Source of the DNA: Bacteroides sp.
Lineage (GTDB): Bacteria; Bacillota; Clostridia; Lachnospirales; Lachnospiraceae
NCBI GenBank assembly: GCA_023666705.1
Contig: JAMPBO010000012.1
Span: 1-64,000, forward strand
Length of the DNA: 64,000 nucleotides
Direction: 5' to 3'
Part shown: in pieces, positions 32,286-42,042 of the stretch
Numbering within the stretch: the stretch's first letter is position 1
Layout: the number at the start of each line of letters is the position of its first letter
The notes under the pieces: generated by a model
Seen by the model: the letters and a program-made list of their open reading frames with translations, nothing else
What the model was told of the DNA's origin: nothing
The model's database searches: none
Made by a program: the position numbers and the translations under genes

Positions 32286-35200
32286 TTATTTCTTTTTTCT
32301 TCTTAAAAATCTTTTTAGCCTATTTTTAAAGCTTCGTGGCTTCATAACCTCCTGTACTACTTTTTCACAAGATTTTTCATTTTCATAGGTAAGGAATTTT
32401 GAATGGAAGCTTTCGATTCTGTCCCTATTTTTTTTCTGCTCCTCCTCAACATTTACGATTGCATTTATAACCTCGTCTGAAGTAAATGCCAAGGTTCCCG
32501 GTGCCTCCTTTTCAAAATCTATATATAAGCCCCTCAGCTTATCACAGTACTCCTCCATGTCATAAGTGAAGAATATCATCGGCTTGTTCAAAAGTGCATA
32601 ATCAAACATTACAGAAGAATAATCTGTTATCAAAATATCAGATATATTGTACAAATCTTCCACGTATTGATAATCACCCAAATCAAAAATAAATTCATCA
32701 TCTGCAGGCACTGTATATCCGCCTGTTGAAAAATGGTGCAGACGTACCAAAAGTGCATACTCATCCTTCAGGGTTTCCTTCATTTTTTCCAGGTCAAGCA
32801 TCATGTCGAACCTGTTTTTTACTCTCCATGTAGGTGCATATAAAATCAGTTTTTTATCAAGCGGCAGTCCAAGCTCCTGTTTCAATACACTGAGCTTGGC
32901 ATTATCCGTGTGAAACAGCCTGTCTGTCCTCGGATATCCTGTCGTTAAAATTTTCTTGTTAAAACGGTAGCAGTCGTATCCCTTTTCCTCCATAAATTTT
33001 CCCTGTACAATAAGGTAATCCCATCTGGAATTCTTTTTTATATACTTTTCCCGCACTGCTTCTGTAGAAAAGTCTTCCGTCACATCCAAGCCTATTGTCT
33101 TTAGCGGTGTGCCATGCATGGTCTGAATTTCTATCTGCCCCTTCCGCTTCACATAGGCGTCCTCAAAATTGACATTATTTACAAAATATTTTGCAGTTGC
33201 AAGATACTCAAAATATTTTTGGGAACCTCTGCGTACACGAATTCCCTTACCCTTAATTGGTGTTCTTGGATCCTCCAATGACCAGATACACTCATATTCC
33301 GGATAATGCTTATCAATATATTCGTATAAAGCCTGTGGATTACAGCTATACTTGGTACCCCACATTGACTCAAATATGATCCGGTTTTCGCATATTTTTT
33401 TCTTTCTGTACTTAGGATAGTTTTCGTTTGTAAGCAGCCTGCGTTTTTCAGGGGAATTTTCCTCCTCGGACCATTCATTCGTAAGCTTAATATAAAACAG
33501 CCCATTGGCTCCCCGGTAGCATCCTATTTTTAAATCTTTAATTTTTATATTATGCTTGCCTTTTGTTTCACTGAATAATGCTGTTTTATATGTGGTGTTA
33601 TCCTCCATTTTATATTCTACACATACAGTCCTTGTACTGTTATAGAAATTTTTTGTTATTTTTCTGCCTGCAAAATTGATATCAATGCGAAGAGAATTGG
33701 CACCATTCGAAAAATCACATGCCGCTTCCGCAAGGACGACATCCTTTTTTGCCTTATCATCCCTGACAAACACGCATAAGCTCTTGGCTTTTGCCAACAG
33801 CTTTTTATTACCTGCAATGGAAACCGTCATTTGCAGGATCTTATTTATTTTTTTTGTATTTGTTATTTTTGTTATAACATCATCTATAACAAAACGCACC
33901 TGCCTCGTACTGATTGTATTTACAACCAATACGTTTGTGTCATATTCCTGAATTTCAATTCCTTTTTCTGCTGTGTACAGCTCCTGCTTATCTCCCGCTT
34001 CACTTGCAGTAAACAGCCTGCCTCCCGCTTTCAGTTTACTGATATCTGCACTGTATATGTTTTCTTCTTCCTGATCCAGCTTGTATTCTCTTGCATCATC
34101 ACACAAAGCAGCCATTTCTTTACAGCTTCCGGTTGTTTTGCATATAAGCTTATCGTTTTTCAAATATAAGCTTTCACAGATGATATCAAGCTTTAATATA
34201 TCAAAAAATATCTCATCCAGGTATCCGAATCTGATTGTTGTCACATTGTTGTCCACAAACACAGTTGTATTATTTTTACTGTTTTTTATCCCGCCTCTCA
34301 GCTTCTTTAACAGAAAACTCTTTTTGCAGAAGCGGTCTGTATACTCAATCAATATATTATTTCTTCCATATAACGCATCCGTATAGGCGATTTGGGCTGC
34401 GTCAAGCGTTATCTGAAAACCTGCACCATCATAATTATAATTTGAAATTTCTCCGTTATAGCTGCACAGCTTTTGTCCCCATTTAGCCGTTAATTCAGTC
34501 GTCACCAAATCCTCTATAGGAAGCTCCACCCTGTTGTGGGTCACCTGATTATACAGATAAGCCTTGAGCACCCGCTCTGAATTTTCTGGTATGTTTATTC
34601 TTGGTTTAAACACATGCCCTGAAATTATGATTTTTGAGTCGTCTATTTTTAGATCCCTGATTGTACATTTCACAGGTGCATCATTCAACTCATTCGTCAC
34701 ATCATATGTTCCCTGCTCATATAAATCCTCAGGCGTCTTCATCAATAACCGGTTCTGGTCCTCCCGGACCGGAAATTCATGATATTGGGACTGATTATCC
34801 AAAAATGAAACCAGCCTGTCCAAATCATTGTTCATTACGTACTTGTACTTTTCCCTATATAAAACAGGCAGACCATCTATGATTTCTTTATCCATGTTTT
34901 CATCAATATATTCCCTGATAATCCGCATTGACTCCTCTGCCTGCTCATGCGGTATCTTATTACATTCATTCACGAATATAAGCAAATCGATAATAAAATT
35001 TTTCTCCTGCTGCCTGTGCCACATATCCTCATTTTTCAGTTCATTTTTGTAAAAGCTGTTCAGCCTTTTCATGGCATCAAGCCTGTCTGTCAGGTTCTTC
35101 TGGCTTGAAGTACCTTGTGTGATAGATTTGGATGCTCCATCACGCACACGCCATAAATAGCCCACACTGTTTAGTATGGATACACTGTTTGCCTTATAGT

Positions 35201-35783
35201 GCATTGGCATTGAAACAGGAATGTCTTCATACAGGGCATTTTCCGTAAAGAAAAATTTATTTTTTTTGTAAAAGCTTGTACGTATTAATTTGTCACATAC
35301 AATCGTATCATACAAAAGACGCGGACTCTTCGTGATATGGGTATTGTCCTCAATATCTTCAAATACCTTCTCAAACAGACCTGCCGCCCATGTTTTTTGT
35401 GAATTAAACCGTGCCACATCACAGATGGTTAAATCGCTCTTGTATTTTTCCGCCAATTGAAACATCTTTGCATAGGTGCCGTCAACGATAATATCATCCG
35501 AATCAAAAAAGGTGAGATACTTTCCTTTCACAAACTGTATGGCGTAATTTCTTGCATGTCCCAGACCGCCGTTTTCTATCAGATGGTACTCAAAATTAGT
35601 ATGTTCCTTTACATACTGCTGTGCCAGCTTGCCACTACCATCCGTAGAGCCGTCGTCTATCATAATAATCTGCAAAGATACGTTCCCCTGAACAAGCATG
35701 GAGTCAAGACATTCCTTTAAATACTCCTCCACATTGTAAACAGGTATAATAACACTTACGTCAAACTCATATTTCTTACTCAT
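32286..35783 (-). CDS. GT2 glycosyltransferase fused to CDP-glycerol glycerophosphotransferase
   Basis: A 1165-residue bifunctional enzyme. Residues about 7-230 are a GT-A family 2 domain (VSVIIPVYNVEEYLKECLDS, IIMIDDGSTDGS, NGGLGHARNY and the DXD-like FFDSDD). A middle region of about 450 residues (350-800) contains beta-rich repeats of uncertain function. Residues about 800-1150 are a TagF/TagB-type glycerophosphotransferase, with TMHGTPLKTIG (nucleophilic His), GYPRTDRLF, LILYAPTWR and ITDYSSVMFDYALLNKP. It ends in a basic tail (RLKRFLRRKKK) that could contact the membrane. It probably adds both a sugar and glycerol phosphate to a wall polymer on the cytoplasmic face. Start: ATG 35783 behind AAGGGAG. 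It is the last gene of the glycan operon; no clear terminator follows. Confidence 0.88.
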   Translation of the reverse strand: MSKKYEFDVSVIIPVYNVEEYLKECLDSMLVQGNVSLQIIMIDDGSTDGSGKLAQQYVKEHTNFEYHLIENGGLGHARNYAIQFVKGKYLTFFDSDDIIVDGTYAKMFQLAEKYKSDLTICDVARFNSQKTWAAGLFEKVFEDIEDNTHITKSPRLLYDTIVCDKLIRTSFYKKNKFFFTENALYEDIPVSMPMHYKANSVSILNSVGYLWRVRDGASKSITQGTSSQKNLTDRLDAMKRLNSFYKNELKNEDMWHRQQEKNFIIDLLIFVNECNKIPHEQAEESMRIIREYIDENMDKEIIDGLPVLYREKYKYVMNNDLDRLVSFLDNQSQYHEFPVREDQNRLLMKTPEDLYEQGTYDVTNELNDAPVKCTIRDLKIDDSKIIISGHVFKPRINIPENSERVLKAYLYNQVTHNRVELPIEDLVTTELTAKWGQKLCSYNGEISNYNYDGAGFQITLDAAQIAYTDALYGRNNILIEYTDRFCKKSFLLKKLRGGIKNSKNNTTVFVDNNVTTIRFGYLDEIFFDILKLDIICESLYLKNDKLICKTTGSCKEMAALCDDAREYKLDQEEENIYSADISKLKAGGRLFTASEAGDKQELYTAEKGIEIQEYDTNVLVVNTISTRQVRFVIDDVITKITNTKKINKILQMTVSIAGNKKLLAKAKSLCVFVRDDKAKKDVVLAEAACDFSNGANSLRIDINFAGRKITKNFYNSTRTVCVEYKMEDNTTYKTALFSETKGKHNIKIKDLKIGCYRGANGLFYIKLTNEWSEEENSPEKRRLLTNENYPKYRKKKICENRIIFESMWGTKYSCNPQALYEYIDKHYPEYECIWSLEDPRTPIKGKGIRVRRGSQKYFEYLATAKYFVNNVNFEDAYVKRKGQIEIQTMHGTPLKTIGLDVTEDFSTEAVREKYIKKNSRWDYLIVQGKFMEEKGYDCYRFNKKILTTGYPRTDRLFHTDNAKLSVLKQELGLPLDKKLILYAPTWRVKNRFDMMLDLEKMKETLKDEYALLVRLHHFSTGGYTVPADDEFIFDLGDYQYVEDLYNISDILITDYSSVMFDYALLNKPMIFFTYDMEEYCDKLRGLYIDFEKEAPGTLAFTSDEVINAIVNVEEEQKKNRDRIESFHSKFLTYENEKSCEKVVQEVMKPRSFKNRLKRFLRRKKK

Positions 35784-35843
35784 TTTATCCTTCTCCCTTA
35801 TATAAATAAATCAAACCCGAACGTCAGCTTACCCATAAATACA

Positions 35844-38384
35844 CTATAGGTGGAGCACCTCATCTATAACCTTATCAAATTCATCCATGCATTTCAAGTT
35901 ATATGTCGTCGGGTCAAACTCCGCTTTTTTTGTCCCAATAAATTCCTTTAGTCCCCCGTACATTGCATTTTTTCCTGTTTTGATTAAAAAATGGGCTTCT
36001 TCATCAATCAGTGAATCCTTCACGTTATCAAATTTCGGCATAACAACAGCAAGACCCAGTCCCCCCGCCGCAAGCAGTGTCGTGGACGTCCACTCATAAA
36101 ACGACGGCACAACCAGACATCCGCACCTGTTCAATATGGCATGTATATTTTTTACACCTCCTGTAAGAAGCACAATGCCATCAAGCCTAAGCTCTTTAAT
36201 GAGTGTCCGCAGCTTTTGCTTCCATGGACCATCACCAATGATATATAACCTGACCTTGTCATTTTCGGCATAAAGCCTTGCAAATTCCCGAATCAGGGTA
36301 TCATAATTTCTTTCCTCACAAAGCTGTCCCACTGCAGCAAAATTAATCGTATCCTGAGTAGGGTATGGAACCAGCTTCGTATTGATTTCGGAGTTGCCAG
36401 GCATATCCTCATATATGTCAAGATACCACTCCCTATCATCGAGCGTAACAACCTGTCCCCGCTTTGCCTTAGCCAAAAGCACATCCGTATCCATCATGGT
36501 ATGGACAAATGTAAATTTACCATACGTATCCTCTGTAGAAATTTTCTCTCTGACAACCTCCATCGCGGCTTCCGAGCATCCCACAACCCTGTCAACAGCA
36601 TGGAATTGTTTTACAAGTTGCTGCAAATTTTTGTCTTCCTCCGTCAAATTACTAGCATCCATATTTTCAATTTTAATTTTTAAATCATCGTGGAACCACA
36701 ACAATTGTCTTGCGTTTTTTTGTGTGGCAAACACATTCATCCAAAAGCTGTCTGTCCCCGAAAAGTTAATGATGCAGTCATATCGACTGGCTCCAAACCG
36801 CCTCTTGAATTCCGTTTCATATATGTGGGACGGAAAGATGTCATTACCGTCGCTGGAAGTAATCCCATTATCAGAACAGTACTTTCTTCGTGCCGTATCC
36901 CTTACCGTGCCGTAAACCCTGCCTATGTTGCACAGAACACGCACATTTTTATTTATGGATAACAGTATCGCTTCCCTATCCTTCGGTACAATTGCATTAA
37001 AGGTGACATCGTATTTATCATAATCCATACTGTTTAACAGCTTAAAGCAGGCAGGGGTTATCTCCTCATCCCTTAAATTGTCCACATGAACCAGCAGCCT
37101 CGGTTTCTCTGTCCGAAACTGCTTTACGCATGAAGCATCATGGTCAAAAATTGCATTTATAATGCGTTCACACACATGTCCGTCCTCATTGGGAACAAAC
37201 CGTGAAGCTGCTTTTTTATATTTTTCATAATCAAATAATTCACTGTATTTCACTTCGCCACAGGTAAGCTTTTTCAGCCAATCTGCCACTGTCTTTCCGT
37301 CATCCGACACGGGACCCGGCAGCTCATCAACAGAGAAATAAAGTCCCCTTGTAGTCCTATATTCCTCAAGATCTGAAACATAAAACAAAATTGGTCGTCC
37401 TGTTGCAAGAAAATCAAAAAATATACTGGAATAATCCGAAATCAAAATGTCCGTCACACCCAAAAGCTCATTTGCATCTATGGCTGCAGGCACCATTGTG
37501 TCATCTGCAAGTCCCTGCTCCTGAAGCGTCTTATAAACAACCTGATGCGGCTTAAACAAAACCTGATATTCCTCAGGATTGATTACGCTTTTTATCTGCT
37601 CCATAAAAGCATTGTACTCTGTCATGGAAATATCAGGGGTGGCATATTTTTCCCCTCTCCATGTAGGTGCATACAAAATAACCTTTTTACCTGAAGCTAT
37701 TTTGATACCATAAGCTTCTGCCTTTTTTATGAATGCTTCCCTGTCAATGTTTATCAGCGTATCACACCTCGGATACCCTGCTTCAATTATTTTCCCGTCA
37801 TATAAGTCATGAAGCTTATATGCATTTGAATAAATATCAGTCATGTACGCATTGGGAGAAATGATATAATCTGCGAACAAGAAATTCCGGTATGAATTCG
37901 GAGACTCAAACGCACCATTTGGAATATCGTACCCTAAATACTTGAGTGGTATCCCATGCCATGTATTAATGACAATCTGTCCCTCTTTTTTTACAAAATA
38001 CCTCTGTTCATTTACATTATTGATGATATATTTTGCTGATGAAAGATATTTAAAATACCCGTTACTATGAAACTCTACAAAAATAACCCGTTCGTCATCC
38101 TTGTATGCATCAAGCTCCACGCAATGATTTTGGATATTATCCAATACCCACACAAACCTGTAATCACAAAATCTGTCTTGTGCCATACAATACTGAAATA
38201 ATGCGAACGGGTTACAAATCATTCCCCGTCCGAAAAAGGACGTAAAAATCATAAGCTTGTCATCAAGCTCACATTGTTCACGAATTTCAGCATAATCAGA
38301 TGCACGTGCATATACCTCATTTTCTTCATATTGCACCTGCTGTTCCTCAAGATACGGTTGAAGTAATTGTTCCAATTCTTCCAT
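35844..38384 (-). CDS. CDP-glycerol glycerophosphotransferase fused to GT4 glycosyltransferase
   Basis: An 846-residue bifunctional enzyme with the reverse arrangement of its neighbour. Residues about 40-420 are the glycerophosphotransferase (INTWHGIPLKYLGYD near 145, AGYPRCDTLI, VILYAPTWRGEKY, ISDYSSIFFDFLATGRP). Residues about 430-840 are a GT-B family 4 glycosyltransferase (VHVDNLRDEE at the start, then FAAVGQLCEERNYDTLIREF, LYIIGDGPWKQKL and the donor-site region VVPSFYEWTSTTLLAAGGLG). It would extend and glycosylate a glycerol-phosphate polymer. Start: ATG 38384 behind AAGGAG. Directly upstream is the best-formed leader repeat (38401-38453), which suggests separate control of this and the next gene. 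Confidence 0.88.
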   Translation of the reverse strand: MEELEQLLQPYLEEQQVQYEENEVYARASDYAEIREQCELDDKLMIFTSFFGRGMICNPFALFQYCMAQDRFCDYRFVWVLDNIQNHCVELDAYKDDERVIFVEFHSNGYFKYLSSAKYIINNVNEQRYFVKKEGQIVINTWHGIPLKYLGYDIPNGAFESPNSYRNFLFADYIISPNAYMTDIYSNAYKLHDLYDGKIIEAGYPRCDTLINIDREAFIKKAEAYGIKIASGKKVILYAPTWRGEKYATPDISMTEYNAFMEQIKSVINPEEYQVLFKPHQVVYKTLQEQGLADDTMVPAAIDANELLGVTDILISDYSSIFFDFLATGRPILFYVSDLEEYRTTRGLYFSVDELPGPVSDDGKTVADWLKKLTCGEVKYSELFDYEKYKKAASRFVPNEDGHVCERIINAIFDHDASCVKQFRTEKPRLLVHVDNLRDEEITPACFKLLNSMDYDKYDVTFNAIVPKDREAILLSINKNVRVLCNIGRVYGTVRDTARRKYCSDNGITSSDGNDIFPSHIYETEFKRRFGASRYDCIINFSGTDSFWMNVFATQKNARQLLWFHDDLKIKIENMDASNLTEEDKNLQQLVKQFHAVDRVVGCSEAAMEVVREKISTEDTYGKFTFVHTMMDTDVLLAKAKRGQVVTLDDREWYLDIYEDMPGNSEINTKLVPYPTQDTINFAAVGQLCEERNYDTLIREFARLYAENDKVRLYIIGDGPWKQKLRTLIKELRLDGIVLLTGGVKNIHAILNRCGCLVVPSFYEWTSTTLLAAGGLGLAVVMPKFDNVKDSLIDEEAHFLIKTGKNAMYGGLKEFIGTKKAEFDPTTYNLKCMDEFDKVIDEVLHL

Positions 38385-38400
38385 ATAGTTTTCTCCTTAA

Positions 38401-38453
38401 CTTGAACATCAGCCCATTCCAAATTTACTTTCAGCAAATGGGCTGACACAACC
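38401..38453 (-). repeat. Leader repeat, best-formed copy, with hairpin
   Basis: Minus strand: GGTTGTGT, then CAGCCCATT, TGCTGAAAGTAAATTTGG, AATGGGCTG, ATGTTCAAG and the ribosome site. CAGCCCATT and AATGGGCTG are perfect 9-bp complements, giving a hairpin whose 3' arm overlaps the part conserved in all copies. It ends 16 nt before the start codon. Confidence 0.75.
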
Positions 38454-38504
38454 CACATACCCGCTTTACAGATAATTGCAAACCTGGCTTGTCATACATC
38501 CTTT

Positions 38505-40046
38505 TTAATGTGATGACAAAATAACATCAAGGGCACTCTCCCTGTCGTCTTGCCCATCCGCTTCCACAAATATACCGTTATCAGGCAAATTTCCCAATGC
38601 TGTAGCTGAACTGTATCTTTTATAATAATCAAGCCCCGCCGTAACTTCATTTTTTGTCAGTACCCTGCCAAAATCAAATATGATTGGACACATACCGCTC
38701 TCTAAAATTTCCTTCAGCCTTTCTTCTGCATACAATTCCGTACACCTTGGGCTGATTGTTACGTATTCCGTCTTATCCTTTGGATATTTTACCATAAGTA
38801 CATCAAGGGAATCCTCATCCGAAACAATATTCGTATCAGCCAGGCAAAAACGGGTTTCCCCCTCCACAATATCTATTGTATCTGTATTTTCATACATCCC
38901 AACTGCAGGCGGCGGCAGCACACAGGATTTCCCGCAAAACACTTCAGGTGCAAACGCCTCCGCCTGACTGAGCCTGTCCTCATTGGGAAACAGAATCTCG
39001 TCATACATCCCAAAATGTTTTAACTTTGATACAGTCCACTCTGATGGATTATTATAATGATCTAAATTATAAAATATCTTTTTCCCGGTAAGTGCATGAA
39101 TGAACAATCTCCATTTAATTCCGTCATATTTCATGTTAAACACATAGTCAAAGCACTTACTTCCAAACAATTTGGCGGCTTCCTTAGCAAAAACATCCTT
39201 GCCCAAAAATTTCTCTACCACAGCTACATCAGGCAGGTCAAAATTTTTTTCTTCAAGAAATGCAAGTTTTCTTTCCGTCCCTGCATCACATTCCATGGAT
39301 GGCTTCCGGAATACTACATTTATCTCAGGATTTAGCCTGCCCATCTGTTTCCGGAACCGTTCCTTTACGCTCATTGCAAAAAGCACGGTAACATCATACC
39401 TTGTATAGTCAATCTGATTTTGAATACTTAAAATATATGCAAGGGTTCTGTCATAATAATTTGTATTTATAATAAAGAGAACCTTTTGTTTATCATCCAA
39501 AATCATATTGGTTTTCAACTTTTTTTCAAGGAGACATTCAAAAATTTCTTTTCTTGTTTTTTTTCCTTTTACAATGTGGTCTGCATGACATACTATGGAA
39601 TCAACCCTGATGCGGTTATCAAAATCCTCTCTGTCGTAGGAGGGCAAATCCACAATCAAAACCTGCTTGTCAGTCTTGGAAAAATTATAATTTAAGTTTG
39701 AGGTGGCATAAATATATTTTGCCTCCGTGAGAAGCTTAAAATATTCCACAGAATTTTTTTCCGTGTATATTATGTTCCCACTTTCTCCAAGCCTGTCCTT
39801 CCACTTATCTGTGGTTGCAACCTCAAAGCCCTTTTCAAGTGCCTGTTTTACAAGCTCCTCCGTTATTGTGCCCCGTTTTCCTGACGGATTTCCATGCACA
39901 AAAAGCAGCCTGCTTTTAAACCCTGCAGCCTGCCATCCGAGCATGTAATCACTTTGCTCATATTCCAAAGTGCCATCCCACTTATCATAATCTTCATTTA
40001 GTGCCTTTAAAAGCTGTTTATTTTCAAGTAACGTGTGTAAACCCAT
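38505..40046 (-). CDS. Unknown protein of the teichoic-acid locus, glycosyltransferase/TagF-like
   Basis: A 513-residue soluble protein that I cannot place firmly. The first 200 residues contain KYIYATSNLNYNF and QVLIVDLPSYDREDF, which recall the region before the active-site WHG of CDP-glycerol glycerophosphotransferases, but the WHG/HGxPLK histidine is missing. The rest alternates beta strands and helices (KVLFIINTNYYDRTLAYILS, KIFYNLDHYNN, EILFPNEDRLS), compatible with a GT-B fold. It may be an inactive or diverged transferase or a scaffold. Start: ATG 40046 behind GGGGG. It directly follows tagD2 (14-bp gap) and precedes the double-domain TagF genes. Confidence 0.55.
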   Translation of the reverse strand: MGLHTLLENKQLLKALNEDYDKWDGTLEYEQSDYMLGWQAAGFKSRLLFVHGNPSGKRGTITEELVKQALEKGFEVATTDKWKDRLGESGNIIYTEKNSVEYFKLLTEAKYIYATSNLNYNFSKTDKQVLIVDLPSYDREDFDNRIRVDSIVCHADHIVKGKKTRKEIFECLLEKKLKTNMILDDKQKVLFIINTNYYDRTLAYILSIQNQIDYTRYDVTVLFAMSVKERFRKQMGRLNPEINVVFRKPSMECDAGTERKLAFLEEKNFDLPDVAVVEKFLGKDVFAKEAAKLFGSKCFDYVFNMKYDGIKWRLFIHALTGKKIFYNLDHYNNPSEWTVSKLKHFGMYDEILFPNEDRLSQAEAFAPEVFCGKSCVLPPPAVGMYENTDTIDIVEGETRFCLADTNIVSDEDSLDVLMVKYPKDKTEYVTISPRCTELYAEERLKEILESGMCPIIFDFGRVLTKNEVTAGLDYYKRYSSATALGNLPDNGIFVEADGQDDRESALDVILSSH

Positions 40047-40060
40047 GATATCCCCCTGAA

Positions 40061-40450
40061 TTAAACACTTAAATCATTTTTAATTTGCGTCGTTGAAATT
40101 TCCGGTGTCCTTGGCAGGTACACAACCTCACAGTAATCCTTCAGGAAATCAAACTTTCCATTCCAGTCGTCTCCCATAACAAAGGTATCCACCTTAAATT
40201 CCTTTACATTATCTATTTTTTGCTCCCAGCTTTCCTCAGGTATTACAAGGTCAACATATCTGATTGCCTCCAAAAGCTGCTTTCTCTGTTCATACGTAAA
40301 ATAACATTTTTTCTGTTTCATATTCCAGTTAAATTCATCCGTTGACAAGGCTACAATCAGATAATCCCCTTGTTCCTTTGCCCTTCTCAGCAAATTGATA
40401 TGTCCGTAATGGAGCAAATCATAGGTTCCGTAGGTTATTACTTTTTTCAT
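40061..40450 (-). CDS. tagD: Glycerol-3-phosphate cytidylyltransferase, copy 2
   Basis: A 129-residue enzyme of normal TagD length that makes CDP-glycerol from CTP and glycerol-3-phosphate in the cytoplasm. Nucleotidylyltransferase motif HYGH at residues 14-17 (TYDLLHYGHINLL), followed by MGDDW and the C-terminal RTPEISTTQI, the TagD form of the RTxxISTTxI signature. It supplies the donor for the four glycerophosphotransferase-domain proteins of this locus. It is flanked by the DUF6056 protein and the unknown 513-residue protein with 13-14 bp gaps. It is closer to classical TagD than the second copy at 49178-49594. Confidence 0.93.
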   Translation of the reverse strand: MKKVITYGTYDLLHYGHINLLRRAKEQGDYLIVALSTDEFNWNMKQKKCYFTYEQRKQLLEAIRYVDLVIPEESWEQKIDNVKEFKVDTFVMGDDWNGKFDFLKDYCEVVYLPRTPEISTTQIKNDLSV

Positions 40451-40463
40451 TGTTCCTCTCCTT

Positions 40464-41978
40464 TTACTGTGTTTTCAACCATTTAAAATAATCCATAAAT
40501 TCCACCTTTGTATCACTTGGTATTCCATAATATAATTTATAATTTCCAATCCAATATTCATTCTCGTTGCTGACTTGTGCCCCGAATGAATACATGGAAG
40601 ACCACGGAACCTCCGGCAAAATAATTTCCTTGGCATGGTTTGCCTTTCCATCATCAATAATTTTTTGCCGGATTCCATATATCTCAAAGGTTTTGATTTG
40701 AACACCCAAATTGCATACTAATGTCATCACAATAAAGCAAGATGCGCCCTTCATAATATAATCTTCAACATTTTTAGCAGCTCCGCCTTTAATCTTGTCA
40801 TAAATGCAAAGTGCAATTTGCCCCAAAATCAGTGCCCAAAAAATATAATTATGGAAGAAGCATCTTGGTCCCAACGGAGTTGCGACTATTAATGGTGCAA
40901 CTAAAATAAACTGGGACACCCCCCCTACCAGCATCTTAACCCTTCGTTTTCCATCCGTGAGCATGACAACCGATACAATAAGATAAATATACATAAGAAA
41001 CGTAAGAACAAATCTTATAATCAGTCCAAGCTGCCCTGCCCTATACAGGCTCTCCCAACGAGTATCCATCATATCATAAACAAAGAACGCAGCAAGTATA
41101 GCCCCGATACAGCACATTACCTTTGACAGCGTTCCGCCTTTCATGAGCCAAAGTACAAGCAAGCCAACCAAAATCAGCAAAATCAACAGGGGATAATTGC
41201 TGACAAAGTCCGGCATCATTTCATCGATAAATTTATCAAAATACTCTCCAATCTGTGACAAAAATCCTAAAATATTAATTCTTTTATAGGTTGCATCATC
41301 ATCTGTCACAGCGGCACTGTATGCACTGTTGCTGTACATAATTACAAGACCCACAGCCGATATAAGGGTACATATACCAAGGAAAATTATATTCTTTTTG
41401 TCTTTATTTTTACATGTAATGATTGTCATGGTAATCAGGAAAACGAATATATATATTGTTGTTGTTTCCAATATAAACTGCGAACAAAATACAACAACAG
41501 GGAACAGTACATACATATACTTTTTTGTTGTCTCATCTGAAAATACAATATCAAAAACTGTCTTGATAATAAACGCAAGGGCGACCGCCGCCATAAAATA
41601 ATTGGCATAGCCTGATGTCCACGTGATACACTGTGTACTGAGCTTTAACGGTATGCATGCAAATGAAACTGCAAAGAAAGCAAATGCCACACTATTTTTT
41701 TCTAATATTTCATAAATCATTTTCAGGAAGAACAGTACAAATGCAGTCTCAACGACTGCACGTATCACATTTGGCAGCCTTAATAATACAAGAACAATCA
41801 TGTTGCCGACATACCTGCCGTTATATCCTGCAAATTTACTGTTTAACCTGTCAATGCCAATTTGGCTTCCCCATGCCCAATCATCCAGCCTCATTGGTGC
41901 CATAAGAAACATAACAAATAACAATATTGCCGATATTCCAATTAAAAAAGCCCACTTTTTGTTTATTTTCATTGTCAT
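40464..41978 (-). CDS. DUF6056-type polytopic membrane protein (GT-C-like)
   Basis: A 504-residue membrane protein with about 11-12 hydrophobic segments. After the first helix it carries APMRLDDWAWGSQIGIDRL and FAGYNGRYVGN, an extracytoplasmic loop with an Asp-Asp pair as in GT-C-type transferases, and a soluble C-terminal part of about 70 residues. These fit DUF6056, often found in Firmicute glycopolymer loci. The GtrB-like polyprenyl-phosphate glycosyltransferase just upstream (42043-42990) suggests this is the outer transferase that moves the sugar from undecaprenyl phosphate onto the exported polymer, as in three-component glycosylation systems. That link is inference. The start at 41978 has a weak ribosome site. 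Confidence 0.7.
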   Translation of the reverse strand: MTMKINKKWAFLIGISAILLFVMFLMAPMRLDDWAWGSQIGIDRLNSKFAGYNGRYVGNMIVLVLLRLPNVIRAVVETAFVLFFLKMIYEILEKNSVAFAFFAVSFACIPLKLSTQCITWTSGYANYFMAAVALAFIIKTVFDIVFSDETTKKYMYVLFPVVVFCSQFILETTTIYIFVFLITMTIITCKNKDKKNIIFLGICTLISAVGLVIMYSNSAYSAAVTDDDATYKRINILGFLSQIGEYFDKFIDEMMPDFVSNYPLLILLILVGLLVLWLMKGGTLSKVMCCIGAILAAFFVYDMMDTRWESLYRAGQLGLIIRFVLTFLMYIYLIVSVVMLTDGKRRVKMLVGGVSQFILVAPLIVATPLGPRCFFHNYIFWALILGQIALCIYDKIKGGAAKNVEDYIMKGASCFIVMTLVCNLGVQIKTFEIYGIRQKIIDDGKANHAKEIILPEVPWSSMYSFGAQVSNENEYWIGNYKLYYGIPSDTKVEFMDYFKWLKTQ

Positions 41979-42042
41979 TTCACTGTTCCATAATGCGGGA
42001 TCTGCATTATTTTCCTCTCCTTAAAAATAATTGATATGAATT

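Noticed and set aside
36382-36915. 177-codon plus-strand frame inside the TagF-GT4 gene
   Set aside because: Antisense shadow; the minus-strand frame carries conserved domain motifs across the same positions.
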